A DNA stretch of 64,000 nt from Pyrinomonadaceae bacterium (GCA_030841085.1 JAVEDP010000004.1:124001-188000), one strand, 5' to 3'; numbered from the stretch's first letter, positions 1-11,409 are shown. Notes: generated by a model not told the origin, from the letters alone. Program-made: numbers and translations.

Positions 1-2
1 TA

Positions 3-2243
3 CCTTACGTATTGCTTTCAGCGGTGCTGCTGACTGCGATCCTCTTCACACAACAAGCAGGACGGTTTTCCGAACTGGCGGTTTATGCCGACTTGCCCCT
101 GGACCTCGTCGCCGAGATCGCCGCTGCTTTACTTCCCAACGTTTTGATCATGGCAGTACCGGTTGCAGTTCTGGCCGGAATTGTTATCGGCTTTTCGCGG
201 CTCGGCAGCGATAGCGAGATAGTCGCTATGCGCGCGGCGGGAGTTGGTACCTGGACACTACTTTGGCCGGCGTTGCTTATCGGCGTAATTGGAACCGGAG
301 CTGCGGCGTATCTGCATATGAAGGAGGCGCCGCAAGCTGCTCGCGACTTGCGCCGGGTTGCTATTCAGGGAGCGCTGAAGAAACTCGAGTCACCGGTCGA
401 ACCGCGCACCTTCAACACAGAAATTCCCGGCTATGTTATCTACGTTCGAGACGGCGACAAGGCCCAGGGCACGTGGGGACGCGTGTTCATTTACGCGCAG
501 CAGCCTGACGGCTCGACGCGGATTGTGACTGCCCGACAGGGACGAATCGATTCTTCCGCTGACAAATCGGAATTGGTGTTGACCGATGCTGTGGCCTTGA
601 AACTACCGCCGCCGAACAGCACCGACCGCTCCAACGTAGTCGAGCATCTCGAACAGTTAAGGCTCGCGGTGAACACTGGCCGTGCGGAGTTGCTTGAGAC
701 ACTCAGCCAAAAAGAAGTTCAGTCTGAGGAAAAAGATTGGACCGATCTGCAACAACAAATTCATTCAGCCTCGGTTAGCGAAAGAAGGGAAGGGGAAAGG
801 ACTTTGCATCGCCGCCTGGCGCTTTCAGTTTCTCCATTACTCTTCGCTTTTTTTGGCGGCCTGATCGGTTTGCGCATCAGACGTGGCGGGCGCGGTGCCG
901 GCGTTCTGCTGACGCTAAGTATCGTTGTTGTTTACTACCTGATCTCGCTGCTCGGCGAATCGATCGCGAGAAATAGCGCCGGGCACGTGGTGTTTGGCGA
1001 ATGGCTGGCGTCGGCTGTAGTTCTAATTTTCAGTTTGCTTTTATTAATTTTCAACCGTTTGCCGGCGCTCAACTTGAAGAACAGGCTGCGAGGTCGCGGG
1101 CGCGATGTCAGCGCACAGTCTGCGGCAATCAACGATCACACCGTCGGCGCCGGTCGTTCCGGATTCCCAAGCCTGCTGGACACGAGCCTCTTTCGCACTC
1201 TAACGTCCAGCTTTGTGGTCGCCTTTGTCGCTTTGGTTTTCATTTTTCTCATTTTCACGCTCTTTGAACTGTGGCGTTTTATCGGCACCAACCACGTTCC
1301 GGCTGTAGTCATCGCCAGGTATTTACTGTACCTGTTGCCGCTGGTCGCAGTTGAATTGTTTCCCGCTACGATGCTGATTACGGTGTTGATAACTTATGCG
1401 CTGCTGGCTCGCCGCAGCGAAGCCGTCGCCTGGTGGGCGTCGGGACAGAGTGTCTATCGCCTAATGCTTCCCGGGTTGTTGTTTGCGATCGCCGCGGCGG
1501 CCGGGGCCTGGTTGGTCCAGGAACACTTGATGCCGTCAGCTAATGTAAAGCAGGAGGCGCTGCGTGCTCGCATTCGCGGTGGCCAACCACGCGCAATGAC
1601 AGGCACCGGTCGCCAGTGGTTGGCGTCAGTAGAAAGCAGGCGTTTGTATTCTTACGAGTTTGATGAGCAGCGAGAAGTGTTACGGGAGCCGAGCATCTAC
1701 GAGCTGGACGAGGAAGCTGTGCACCTGAATCGCGTCATAATTGGCAAGACAGCCGTTTGGGCCAATAACAAATTGCTGGTGAAGGAAGCGGAAACGGTTA
1801 GCGTGCGCGGTATGATCGTCGAACGACAAGCTCCGACCGACGTCGCCCTTAATCAAATCGAAGCGCCTGCCGTGTTCAGACCTACGGTTGACAAGCCCTC
1901 GCAGCTGAGTGTGACCGCGCTCGCCGGCTATTTGCGCGCCGCGCGGCAGCGGGGTAGCGATACAGCGGCGCTAGCGTTGGCGCTGCAACGCAAGTACGCG
2001 AATCCACTTAGTGTGATTGTAATGGCGTTTATTGGAATGCCGCTGGCGCTGGCGTTTGGCAGAAGGGGAGCAATTGTCGCGTTGGTCGTCGCTGTTGGCG
2101 TAAGCATCGCCTACTGGGGAATGGGCAGCGGCTTCCAACAACTTGGCAACCATGGTCTATTGCCGCCCGAGGTTGCGGCCTGGTCACCGCCAGTCATATT
2201 CGCGGCCGCCGGAACCTATTTTCTTTCTCGCATCCGCACTTAG
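3..2243 (+). CDS. LptF-LptG fusion, lipopolysaccharide export permease (5' truncated by window edge)
   Basis: Inner-membrane permease of the LptB2FG ABC exporter, which moves lipopolysaccharide from the inner membrane toward the periplasmic bridge. The sequence carries two YjgP/YjgQ-type halves in one chain. The first (about residues 1-345) has the typical LptF beginning with 'LFTQQ' and 'AMRAAGVG'. The second (from about residue 385) restarts with a membrane segment, 'RRSEAVAWWASG' and a final membrane block. Each half has N- and C-terminal membrane segments around a periplasmic beta domain. The frame stays open to the left edge (Pro-Tyr-Val precede the first Leu), so the true start lies outside the window. 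LptF and LptG are usually separate genes; the fusion is seen directly. Confidence 0.9.
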   Translation, partial: PYVLLSAVLLTAILFTQQAGRFSELAVYADLPLDLVAEIAAALLPNVLIMAVPVAVLAGIVIGFSRLGSDSEIVAMRAAGVGTWTLLWPALLIGVIGTGAAAYLHMKEAPQAARDLRRVAIQGALKKLESPVEPRTFNTEIPGYVIYVRDGDKAQGTWGRVFIYAQQPDGSTRIVTARQGRIDSSADKSELVLTDAVALKLPPPNSTDRSNVVEHLEQLRLAVNTGRAELLETLSQKEVQSEEKDWTDLQQQIHSASVSERREGERTLHRRLALSVSPLLFAFFGGLIGLRIRRGGRGAGVLLTLSIVVVYYLISLLGESIARNSAGHVVFGEWLASAVVLIFSLLLLIFNRLPALNLKNRLRGRGRDVSAQSAAINDHTVGAGRSGFPSLLDTSLFRTLTSSFVVAFVALVFIFLIFTLFELWRFIGTNHVPAVVIARYLLYLLPLVAVELFPATMLITVLITYALLARRSEAVAWWASGQSVYRLMLPGLLFAIAAAAGAWLVQEHLMPSANVKQEALRARIRGGQPRAMTGTGRQWLASVESRRLYSYEFDEQREVLREPSIYELDEEAVHLNRVIIGKTAVWANNKLLVKEAETVSVRGMIVERQAPTDVALNQIEAPAVFRPTVDKPSQLSVTALAGYLRAARQRGSDTAALALALQRKYANPLSVIVMAFIGMPLALAFGRRGAIVALVVAVGVSIAYWGMGSGFQQLGNHGLLPPEVAAWSPPVIFAAAGTYFLSRIRT

Positions 2244-2633
2244 AAAAATGTCCGATAAACGTTAGGAAGCTCTGAATAAGTTGTTTGCAATGAGCCCGCG
2301 GAGCGCGGCGAGAGCATAAAGCCTGGGGTAGAGCGAAGCGGAACCCCAGGATCGTTTAAGTAAGAAGCCCTAGCCCACGAAGTGGGCGACAGCCGTTTAT
2401 GATAAGTAATTTGAAGGGCTTGCTCTGCCGCACGCTTCGCGCGCTCATGCTTCCTACAAATCGTAGTCCTGGGGTTTCGCTTCGTTCCACCCCAGGCTTT
2501 ATGCCATCGCCGCGCTCCGCGGGCTATGAACAAGTACCCATAAGCCACTTAATCAGAGATTGCTTCGGGTTGTGTTTTTGGGCGGGCACAACCCTAAAGA
2601 ATTGACGCTGAACTTCTTAACGCCGACCAACAC
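2244..2633. repeat. Intergenic region holding a large imperfect inverted repeat
   Basis: No gene is supported here. Two copies of a roughly 60-bp block lie in inverted orientation at 2292-2351 and 2467-2525. Each contains the core AGCCCGCGGAGCGCGGCGA followed by CATAAAGCCTGGGGT and a GCGAAGCG/AACCCCAGGA end. The arms differ at only a few positions. The 115 bp between them holds a further small palindrome, CCCACgaaGTGGG, near 2376-2388. This looks like a dispersed palindromic intergenic element; its role is unknown. Confidence 0.65.
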
Positions 2634-2668
2634 AAAAGCAGTTCAGAGTTGGACTCTGAACTGCTTTT
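2634..2668. terminator. Bidirectional rho-independent terminator between lptFG and ahcY
   Basis: A perfect 16-bp stem (AAAAGCAGTTCAGAGT / ACTCTGAACTGCTTTT) with a 3-nt loop. The flanking ACCAAC and GTTGGT could extend the stem. The A/T ends give U-runs in both directions, so it can end ahcY transcription (minus strand) and readthrough from lptFG. Confidence 0.8.
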
Positions 2669-2690
2669 AAGAGGTTGGTGTTCTTCGGTT

Positions 2691-5179
<2,489 letters not shown>

Positions 5180-5232
5180 GAAGACTCCTTTGCAAACACT
5201 TGGGATAATTCGAGATGGCAAAAAGACCGCGT

Positions 5233-5277
5233 AATGTAACAGCCAGCATAAACAGTGTCAAGGAAGGCTGTTCCTTG
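5233..5277 (-). promoter_or_regulatory. Sigma-70-type promoter of metK-ahcY with overlapping palindrome
   Basis: On the minus strand there is a perfect -35 TTGACA (plus-strand 5256-5261), a 17-nt spacer and a -10 TACATT (5233-5238). A perfect inverted repeat CAAGGAA-ggctg-TTCCTTG (5259-5277) overlaps the -35 and is a candidate operator. I see no convincing SAM or SAH riboswitch fold between promoter and start. Confidence 0.65.
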
Positions 5278-5299
5278 CCGCGCCGAACTGTCGAGTCCG

Positions 5300-5430
5300 G
5301 TTACGTAAATCTCCTGACACGACTGGCTCGTTAACTGTTGCAAATATTAGGAGCGGTCCTGTCCGTTTCAGATCAAGCTCGTTACGTAATTCTCCTGACA
5401 GCGCGCACACGTTACCTAAATCTCCTGACA
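5300..5430 (-). repeat. Left-border cluster of three 20-bp repeats
   Basis: Copies read GTTACGTAAATCTCCTGACA (5300-5319), GTTACGTAATTCTCCTGACA (5381-5400) and GTTACCTAAATCTCCTGACA (5411-5430). All have the same orientation, with the TGT...tip facing right. The last two are exactly 30 bp apart. Several similar sites in one orientation ending in ACA are typical of transposase-binding arrays at the ends of IS21-like or Tn7-like elements. Assignment to a family is inference. Confidence 0.7.
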
Positions 5431-5669
5431 TGGTGTCCAGACCGGGAATCATTTCAAGAGTCCGAGCCTCTGAAAAGAGACCTACACTCAGGGGACCGTT
5501 TTTCATTTCATTGACCTCGCAGTAGCGACTCCAATAAGATCACCTTTTCAGTACGTCGTGGCCTGGCTTTGGCGAATAAGCGACAAGGCAACGGACGCTA
5601 TTCAAAACTGATCGTCATCCTTAACCGAGTGACGGAAATTTTTTCTTCGCACACACTCTGAGGCCCTGA

Positions 5670-6395
5670 TTGGAAAAGAAACTATTTATCGATCCTCCAT
5701 CGTTACTGCGTTGGCTCCCGAAAGAAGGCCGAGACAATGTGCTCTTTCTTGATCTCGAAGCCGATTTTCTTGATGACCGTACAATTCGGTTGGATCTTAA
5801 TATCGTTTTTCGGCCCATACCTATTAGACGAGGCAAGTTACAAACTAAGGATTATTACGTTGGAAGTACTGGCGCACGGATAACTTTTGATGCTTTTCTA
5901 GGAAGAGTTACAAACTACACGTGCGGCGCTCCTCTAAAGGTCGATTATGAACATACGAATACTCACTCACGAAAAGCCTCCGTCAAGATCGCTCCAACGA
6001 TTGAAGTCAGCGATAAGCTTGGGACGAACATAGGCGAGGTTACTTTTGACAAGAATGTCGAACGTGTATTTACGAGCCGATTTTCAGGCGCTGAAAAAAT
6101 ACTTTCCGACGTCAATCTCGGGCATGCAGTCGAATGGGAGATTAAGCTTCCAGACGGCCAAGCTATCAGGGACTACCTATTCGGCAACCTTTACCTTTTT
6201 GTCGAATCGTCGTGGGACGCCGTCGCGAAGAAAGGAAGAATAGAAGTCAGACCTTCCGACCTCCTGTTTTTTGATTCTGATCGGAGAGCCATTGGCGATC
6301 GGAGAAAGGCACTCGCCATGCGGTTTGCTCTTTGGAGACAGGGAATTAGATTGAATCCCGAGAGTCTAATTATAAACTTCCGTGAGGCTGAGTGA
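5670..6395 (+). CDS. Hypothetical protein, first gene of a two-gene unit
   Basis: A 241-aa soluble-looking protein I do not recognise. It is rich in beta-strand-like charged/aromatic alternation and has no signal peptide, membrane segment or catalytic motif that I can see. The start is a TTG at 5670 with a GAGG about 7 nt upstream. It overlaps the next gene by 4 nt (ATGA), so the two are probably translated together. The pair sits between two copies of the island border repeat (5381-5430 and 7691-7729), which suggests they arrived as one unit. Confidence 0.65.
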   Translation: MEKKLFIDPPSLLRWLPKEGRDNVLFLDLEADFLDDRTIRLDLNIVFRPIPIRRGKLQTKDYYVGSTGARITFDAFLGRVTNYTCGAPLKVDYEHTNTHSRKASVKIAPTIEVSDKLGTNIGEVTFDKNVERVFTSRFSGAEKILSDVNLGHAVEWEIKLPDGQAIRDYLFGNLYLFVESSWDAVAKKGRIEVRPSDLLFFDSDRRAIGDRRKALAMRFALWRQGIRLNPESLIINFREAE

Positions 6396-7672
6396 TGAAC
6401 GATCGCGAAATCGATGTCGACGAAGACACTTCAGCACTACTTTCGGCGATTGCGGAGGCCGCAGATGATCCCCTCATGATTGCCGAGGCGGCTCGAGTAG
6501 ACCCGGCTGAGTTTCGTGAATTTCTTTCGGACTACGGTGAGGTCCTGGATGAAGACGCTGTGCAGATCCTCGAGGCAGCTGAGTCCTTCCAAGCTGAATC
6601 GTTCCAACTGAGGAGTAAGAAGCGCAGAAGAGTCATCAGACATTATCACGAGGTCAAGGGAGATGACGGTTTAATGCGATTGACGTATCCAGGAATTTTC
6701 GTTCGGCATATGGCTCCATTTCGCCTCCTACTCCTACTCAACCTTGGACTGGCGTTAAGTGTGGCTTATGGCCTACTGGGTGCTGCACTTGTGTGGTACT
6801 TGGGAGGAAAGACCGAGGCCCAAGTATTTTTTGCCGCCTATGCGGGCTCATTCAAGACGATAATTTCGTTAGGCATTATCCTCGGAACGTCACTTATCGT
6901 GTTTTACACACAAGACGTGATCCCAAACACAATTGAAGGTGCCCTTGGAGAGCAGCTGGCAGGTGACTATTTCCATCATAAACGGAGCTTTTTCAGTCTA
7001 CGGCGATCGCTTACCTTTTCAGTGGAGGCCGTCGTGGTGGCGTTCATGATTTTCTCTTATTGCCGGTTTCCGCTGTCGAAAATAGCAGAACCGGTGATGC
7101 TTGTCGCGGTTTGTTTTGAATATGCACTTTTAGCATATGTCACACGTAAGTTACTGTATACGAGTATGATGCTCCACTCCTTGTTAGGTGCAACTGTCAC
7201 ACGCAACCTGTTTCGGAAGCGCGAGCTTGATGCAATCAACGCTTACGCCAACTTTGCATCTACGCTTGCCGTAATCTTCGTTTGCTTCCATGTAGTAACT
7301 TATTACAGCGGGCCGTTCTTGTATAACCGTCCATTCGGCCAATCCGTTAAGACATTCCTGCTGTTGCCCGCGCTGGTTGCCGCGCCGCTATTAATAGTTT
7401 GCAGTCTCTATCCTCGAGTCGTGTTGAAAAAGTTATATGGGCGGTCCATTGATATTGAAATAAAAAGGCTCAAAAAGCTAATGAAAACTGAAGACTCGAG
7501 TGCCGCTGAGAAGAGATTCTACCTAATCGAGTTTGATAAGATGTCTCGGGACGAATTGCGCGCACATTTACAACTAACGTTGAGCGATTTTCTTTCACCG
7601 ATCGCAATCCTCATCATGCTAATCATCCTTCTTCTTAGAGGGTTATTCCCTAGCTTGGCGGTGCCGGTATGA
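6392..7672 (+). CDS. Multi-pass membrane protein of unknown function
   Basis: A 426-aa protein with an acidic, helical N-terminal cytosolic part (residues 1-100) and about seven hydrophobic segments near 108-130, 148-165, 215-231, 237-250, 285-305, 325-343 and 405-423. A basic charged linker (about 350-395) precedes the last segment. I recognise no family. It is coupled to the upstream gene by a 4-nt ATGA overlap, implying a two-protein system with one soluble and one membrane partner. Its stop lies only a few bases before the internal copy of the border repeat. Confidence 0.65.
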   Translation: MMNDREIDVDEDTSALLSAIAEAADDPLMIAEAARVDPAEFREFLSDYGEVLDEDAVQILEAAESFQAESFQLRSKKRRRVIRHYHEVKGDDGLMRLTYPGIFVRHMAPFRLLLLLNLGLALSVAYGLLGAALVWYLGGKTEAQVFFAAYAGSFKTIISLGIILGTSLIVFYTQDVIPNTIEGALGEQLAGDYFHHKRSFFSLRRSLTFSVEAVVVAFMIFSYCRFPLSKIAEPVMLVAVCFEYALLAYVTRKLLYTSMMLHSLLGATVTRNLFRKRELDAINAYANFASTLAVIFVCFHVVTYYSGPFLYNRPFGQSVKTFLLLPALVAAPLLIVCSLYPRVVLKKLYGRSIDIEIKRLKKLMKTEDSSAAEKRFYLIEFDKMSRDELRAHLQLTLSDFLSPIAILIMLIILLLRGLFPSLAVPV

Positions 7673-7679
7673 TTCAAAC

Positions 7680-7729
7680 ACACTGATAGACTCCTGACAC
7701 AGCGTACACGTTGCGTAAATCCCCTGACG
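7680..7729 (-). repeat. Internal copy of the border repeat pair
   Basis: A degraded copy ending ACTCCTGACA at 7699 and a full copy GTTGCGTAAATCCCCTGACG at 7710-7729, again 30 bp apart. Positions 7691-7729 are a direct repeat of 5392-5430, so the 2.3 kb between them, holding two genes, is flanked by direct repeats. Confidence 0.65.
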
Positions 7730-7739
7730 ACCCGGCCGC

Positions 7740-8427
7740 CTACCGTCCTGGGCGAGCAGTCGCCCTGATCTTGAATGCTTCCTCGACAAAAAAGTGAAAC
7801 AGCCATGCCGGTGAGTAGAAGGGGATTTGTCGGTACGGTGCCGTCAATGGCTGCCAAAACCGTAAACATCACCACTATGAGGTAGATGAAGACGCTGAAA
7901 ACCAAAAACAGAGAGACTAGCGTCAACGCAAGCCCATAAACGAAAGATCTGATGATATAGACTCCTGATTTTTCGCTCAGAATGATCCAGGCAATAGATA
8001 TCTGGTACCAGCGCAGGAAAAAATTGTGAACCCGTTCTCGTAACCCAGTCAGTATTCCTAATCGGAACTTTGGGGTCTCGACTCTAATCAACTCAAAAAA
8101 CATTACTGTCACGTATCTGAAAATCACTAACCATCCTAGAAAGATTACGACTCCGATGATTGTTAAAATGCGGTAGTTGTTCTTAATTCCGTAAGAGACC
8201 AGTCTCCCATCCCAATAAACCACAAATCCCCACCACAAAATCGCATTTCGTCCCCTTTCAGTTTTTACATAGGCCAGCGGTTTCTTTGAATCGAACCATT
8301 TTGAAAGATTGTTGAATCCTGTCTGTACCCACTCCTTCTGATGCTTCCGTAGCAATACTTCTCCACCTTTGAGAATCGCAGCGGCTATTCCCACAAAGAG
8401 TACGTATTTCGATAGCGGATTTTCCAT
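7740..8427 (-). pseudogene. Membrane protein of unknown function with a single-base frameshift near its 3' end
   Basis: The frame starts at 8427 and encodes a membrane protein with hydrophobic segments near residues 8-25, 86-113 and 160-195, with tryptophan-rich loops between them. Near 7828-7831 the natural sequence appears to change frame. Dropping one base gives a continuation containing IPFYSPAWLFHFFVEEAFKI and ending at a TAG at 7740-7742 (about 228 aa). Without the correction the frame runs through the border repeat into the opposite strand of the neighbouring gene and makes a cysteine/arginine-rich tail unlike a membrane protein. It could be a real mutation or a base-call error. It is last in the minus-strand defence-like run; function unknown. 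Confidence 0.55.
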
Positions 8428-8527
8428 TGTGAGCTACTCAAAGGTGACGCTGGTGTGGAAGTCGAGAGCCGACAACCATGATCAATACCCTAGTTTAAGT
8501 GGTGTGCCCAAAAAAAGGGGATCTGAG

Positions 8528-9559
8528 CTAGGGGTTGTACTGGCACTGAGGTTCGCCTTGTCCCACCTTAATTGAAGTAATAAGTCGATCTACTCTTGTA
8601 AACCAGTCGGCGCCGCAATGCTCATTCAATAGCTGTAATATTGATTGTCGATCTAGCAACTCGATCCTCGCGTCTGCCTCGGCCATCTTGAGTGCGCCGG
8701 CTTCGTAGCGCCCGCTTGTTGCGAGTACGCCCTTAGTGGCTTTGTGCAAGTTGATAGTGCCAAGCAACTCGCGGACGTCGCGCTTCCCAACAGGATTGGA
8801 ATCGCGCCACTTCTTTGCTTGAATTACGACAAGGCCTTTGTTGCCCACTGTTTGGTTAGCAGCAAAGACATCTACGCCATCATCATCACTCTGGGACGTC
8901 ACAACTACTTGGAAGCCCATACATTCAAATACAGCGCCACACAGCCATTCCAGTTCGCGCCAGTTCAAGCCCAATAATACCCGTGTAGCGTGGTCGGCTG
9001 TGTGGGAACTTTCGATATACCGGTTGCGGATAATCGCTTGCGCATCGAACAGTCCAGACAAATAGTTGTCGGTAAGTCGATCGTAGTACGCTTGGAAAAA
9101 CGCATCGATTGCGTTGAGTGCAACTCGAGGCTGCTGAGGTAGGAGATCAATAACCCACCCCAATCCTTCCCATACAGGATATTCCCCGCCACTCATAGCG
9201 TAACGGAGTAAGCGGCGATCGTGCTCTCTCAAATCGTCCGCCGATCCTCGCTCACGAATCCTTGAGATCAGGAATTTGGCATCAAGGCGGTCCATAAGAT
9301 TCGAGCCAGTTGACACTAGGAAATGCCTCAACAAGAGCTTTACGTCATTTTCGGGCCGGTTATGCGCGGTCCGCATCCACTCTTGCCTGTGAGCCTTTGT
9401 GGGAAACATATTGCGCACGAAAATCTTCCCGGTTGGAGGACTGCGAACAAGTTCAAGCCACTCATCCAAAGACGTGTCTTTTACTTCGAGAATCTCCTCA
9501 TCAACGACCATATTAGCGATCGCGATCCCTTCATTGCTTCGCAGTTGCTGCTTTCGCAT
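8528..9559 (-). CDS. Mrr-type restriction endonuclease-like protein
   Basis: The C-terminal half (about residues 205-310 of 343) matches the Mrr_cat fold of the PD-(D/E)XK nucleases. It has 'LNWRELEWLCGAVFECMGFQV', then 'DDGVDVFA', then 'VVIQAKKW', then 'VGKRDVRELLG...ATKGVLATSGRY' and 'LLDRQSILQLL'. Asp of GVDV and Gln-Ala-Lys form the D...QxK catalytic variant. The N-terminal half is not recognised. I chose the ATG at 9559, which has AGAGG nine bases upstream; a TTG at 9565 is too close to that site. Such domains cleave modified or foreign DNA. Here it follows the pentapeptide-repeat gene by about 50 nt and probably belongs to the same operon. Confidence 0.8.
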   Translation of the reverse strand: MRKQQLRSNEGIAIANMVVDEEILEVKDTSLDEWLELVRSPPTGKIFVRNMFPTKAHRQEWMRTAHNRPENDVKLLLRHFLVSTGSNLMDRLDAKFLISRIRERGSADDLREHDRRLLRYAMSGGEYPVWEGLGWVIDLLPQQPRVALNAIDAFFQAYYDRLTDNYLSGLFDAQAIIRNRYIESSHTADHATRVLLGLNWRELEWLCGAVFECMGFQVVVTSQSDDDGVDVFAANQTVGNKGLVVIQAKKWRDSNPVGKRDVRELLGTINLHKATKGVLATSGRYEAGALKMAEADARIELLDRQSILQLLNEHCGADWFTRVDRLITSIKVGQGEPQCQYNP

Positions 9560-9612
9560 TTGCAATGTCCTCTGGTGTGTAAGTTCTTATGACGTTCGGA
9601 ACTACTTGCAGG

Positions 9613-11409
9613 TTAACGCATGAATTTCCGCCGAATGGCTAGAGCTAGAACGGCGGCCTGCACGGGCCCGAAAATCGTCTCCATCAATACAAGCAACTTG
9701 GCACGCCTATTTGCGGGCGCCGGTTCTGGTTTTTGAAGAGCCATCACGCCGGCACTATAGAGCAAAGCGTCGCTAGCGGTAAGTTTGATGGGCGTTGCTG
9801 TCGTTGCTTCAGACTTAGTTGAAAGCACGGCGGCGGGTTGTTTCGGTTGCCACCACGATTCGTCAGCGGCTTTCCAGTAAATAAGCCCAAACAGCAACCA
9901 GACTCCTAATAAAACTCCGAAAGCGCGACGGACCCTTTCGCCATAACCACTAAGCAACCAATACCACCAGCTGAGTCGTAACCAATCAACCTTTCGCCAC
10001 CTCATCGACCGTGCAACTTCCATCGCGAGGTATCGAAGGTCTGCGGCTTGTTCGTAGCGGTTATTTTCCTCCGCATTCACCGCCAATTGACGGTAAGCGA
10101 GTTCAAGGATAGGACCGGATGCTGAACGACCAAATCTCTGCATCGCAAGGTTTGCCTCTTTCAATGCAGTCGGTTTGTCGATGAATCCCCAGCGAGTATC
10201 GATCAGATTAAACTTGCGAGGATCAACATTCATGAAGGAGTGGGGCGGCATGCTGACGGAAACGAATCGCACTCGATCGGGCTTTTCGAAAAACGCGTCA
10301 TCGAAGCTCAGTAAGCTTCTGTCCTGATATAGCTGATTGCCTTTGAACGTCAATCCGTCTTTGAATGTTGACCTATCAAACTGGATAACGATGGGCTCGT
10401 CCAGTGCTTCTATTCGGATGTTGCATTCCTGCAGCTTCTGTCTTTCCCATTCCGCAAGATCCTTCTCGAATCTCGTAAGAGTGAAGTCAACGGGACCGTG
10501 AAACGTGACCTCTGAAAAATCCGCACCAGGGATTCGTGCTGTCGCAAAGACTGAATTTCCAAAAAACTGAGCTTGGCCGAATTTGGGAGCGGTTACAAAA
10601 AACGAACCATCAAAGTTGGCCTGCGCCATCTGGCTGCCCCTGAAATCTGCCTTGTTGAAGTCGACTATCGAAAAATCGCTAAACTCACTACTCTGCGAAT
10701 AGAAGAACTCAACAGTTCCGGAGAAGCATGCTTGCTTGAAACTACAGCGGCGGAACGTTGCGCCGTTGAATTGTGCAGTCTTGAATCTGGATCTGTGAGA
10801 CTCAAACCTCGGCTTGTCCATCGACTTGGAATTTTGGTCAGGCAGCGAGATGCGTAATTCACCAAAATCGGCGTCAATGAAGCTAGCCTGATGGAACGAC
10901 GCGTTCCCCTCAATTTCCACCCCTCTAAAGTCGGCGAACCCTTCAAACCGTGTCAGATAGAATCTACCCTCGTTGGAAAACTTAGCGCGACTAAACGAAA
11001 CCTCTTTCTGAAACCGCGCCCCAGAGAAGTCGGCGATTCCTTCGAAGTGCGCTTCCATGAAATTCGCCCGCCCGCCGAATTGGGCATTAACGAAACGTGC
11101 TTCGCGAAATTCTGATTCAGCAAATTCGACGTTCGAATTGAAGCGTGCAGATGAAAAATCCACGAGGGATGGAAAGTCTTGGTTAAGGAAGGAAGGTGAG
11201 TCCGGGAACCAGACCCCTACGAAGTTGAAGTAATTCTCATTCTCCGGATCGAGCCGCTTCGCGAGTGCGGCTTCAAATGGTCCCTTCTTAGCACCGCCAG
11301 GAAAATGTAAGACGCAATACGGCCTGTCATCGTGCTCTTCGTAAAACGGTTCGTGGCATTCTCCTTCCAACCATTCGCATCGACAACCCTTTTCTTCGGT
11401 GTCAGTCAT
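9613..11409 (-). CDS. Pentapeptide-repeat protein with C-terminal channel-like membrane domain
   Basis: A 598-aa protein in three parts. An N-terminal Cys/His cluster (CxC...C-H...C-x-x-H within about residues 9-35) could bind metal. Residues about 75-395 are built of pentapeptide repeats with central Phe (AxF pattern such as 'ADFSGARF'), which form a right-handed beta helix. The C-terminus has two membrane segments (about 493-512 and 570-592). The segment 'ALLYSAGVMALQ...LLVLMETIFGPVQAAVLALAIRRKF' resembles the two-helix ion-channel domain but lacks the GYG filter. It overlaps the upstream gene by 4 nt (ATGA). In this context a membrane-acting effector is plausible; that is inference. Confidence 0.75.
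   Translation of the reverse strand: MTDTEEKGCRCEWLEGECHEPFYEEHDDRPYCVLHFPGGAKKGPFEAALAKRLDPENENYFNFVGVWFPDSPSFLNQDFPSLVDFSSARFNSNVEFAESEFREARFVNAQFGGRANFMEAHFEGIADFSGARFQKEVSFSRAKFSNEGRFYLTRFEGFADFRGVEIEGNASFHQASFIDADFGELRISLPDQNSKSMDKPRFESHRSRFKTAQFNGATFRRCSFKQACFSGTVEFFYSQSSEFSDFSIVDFNKADFRGSQMAQANFDGSFFVTAPKFGQAQFFGNSVFATARIPGADFSEVTFHGPVDFTLTRFEKDLAEWERQKLQECNIRIEALDEPIVIQFDRSTFKDGLTFKGNQLYQDRSLLSFDDAFFEKPDRVRFVSVSMPPHSFMNVDPRKFNLIDTRWGFIDKPTALKEANLAMQRFGRSASGPILELAYRQLAVNAEENNRYEQAADLRYLAMEVARSMRWRKVDWLRLSWWYWLLSGYGERVRRAFGVLLGVWLLFGLIYWKAADESWWQPKQPAAVLSTKSEATTATPIKLTASDALLYSAGVMALQKPEPAPANRRAKLLVLMETIFGPVQAAVLALAIRRKFMR

Noticed and set aside
5180-5300. SAM or SAH riboswitch upstream of metK
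   Set aside because: The leader shows a promoter and a simple palindrome but no recognisable riboswitch core.
7519-7739. C-terminal extension of the minus-strand membrane protein into the neighbouring gene
   Set aside because: The tail runs through a repeat and the antisense of another gene and is rich in Cys/Arg; a one-base frameshift gives a better end at 7740.
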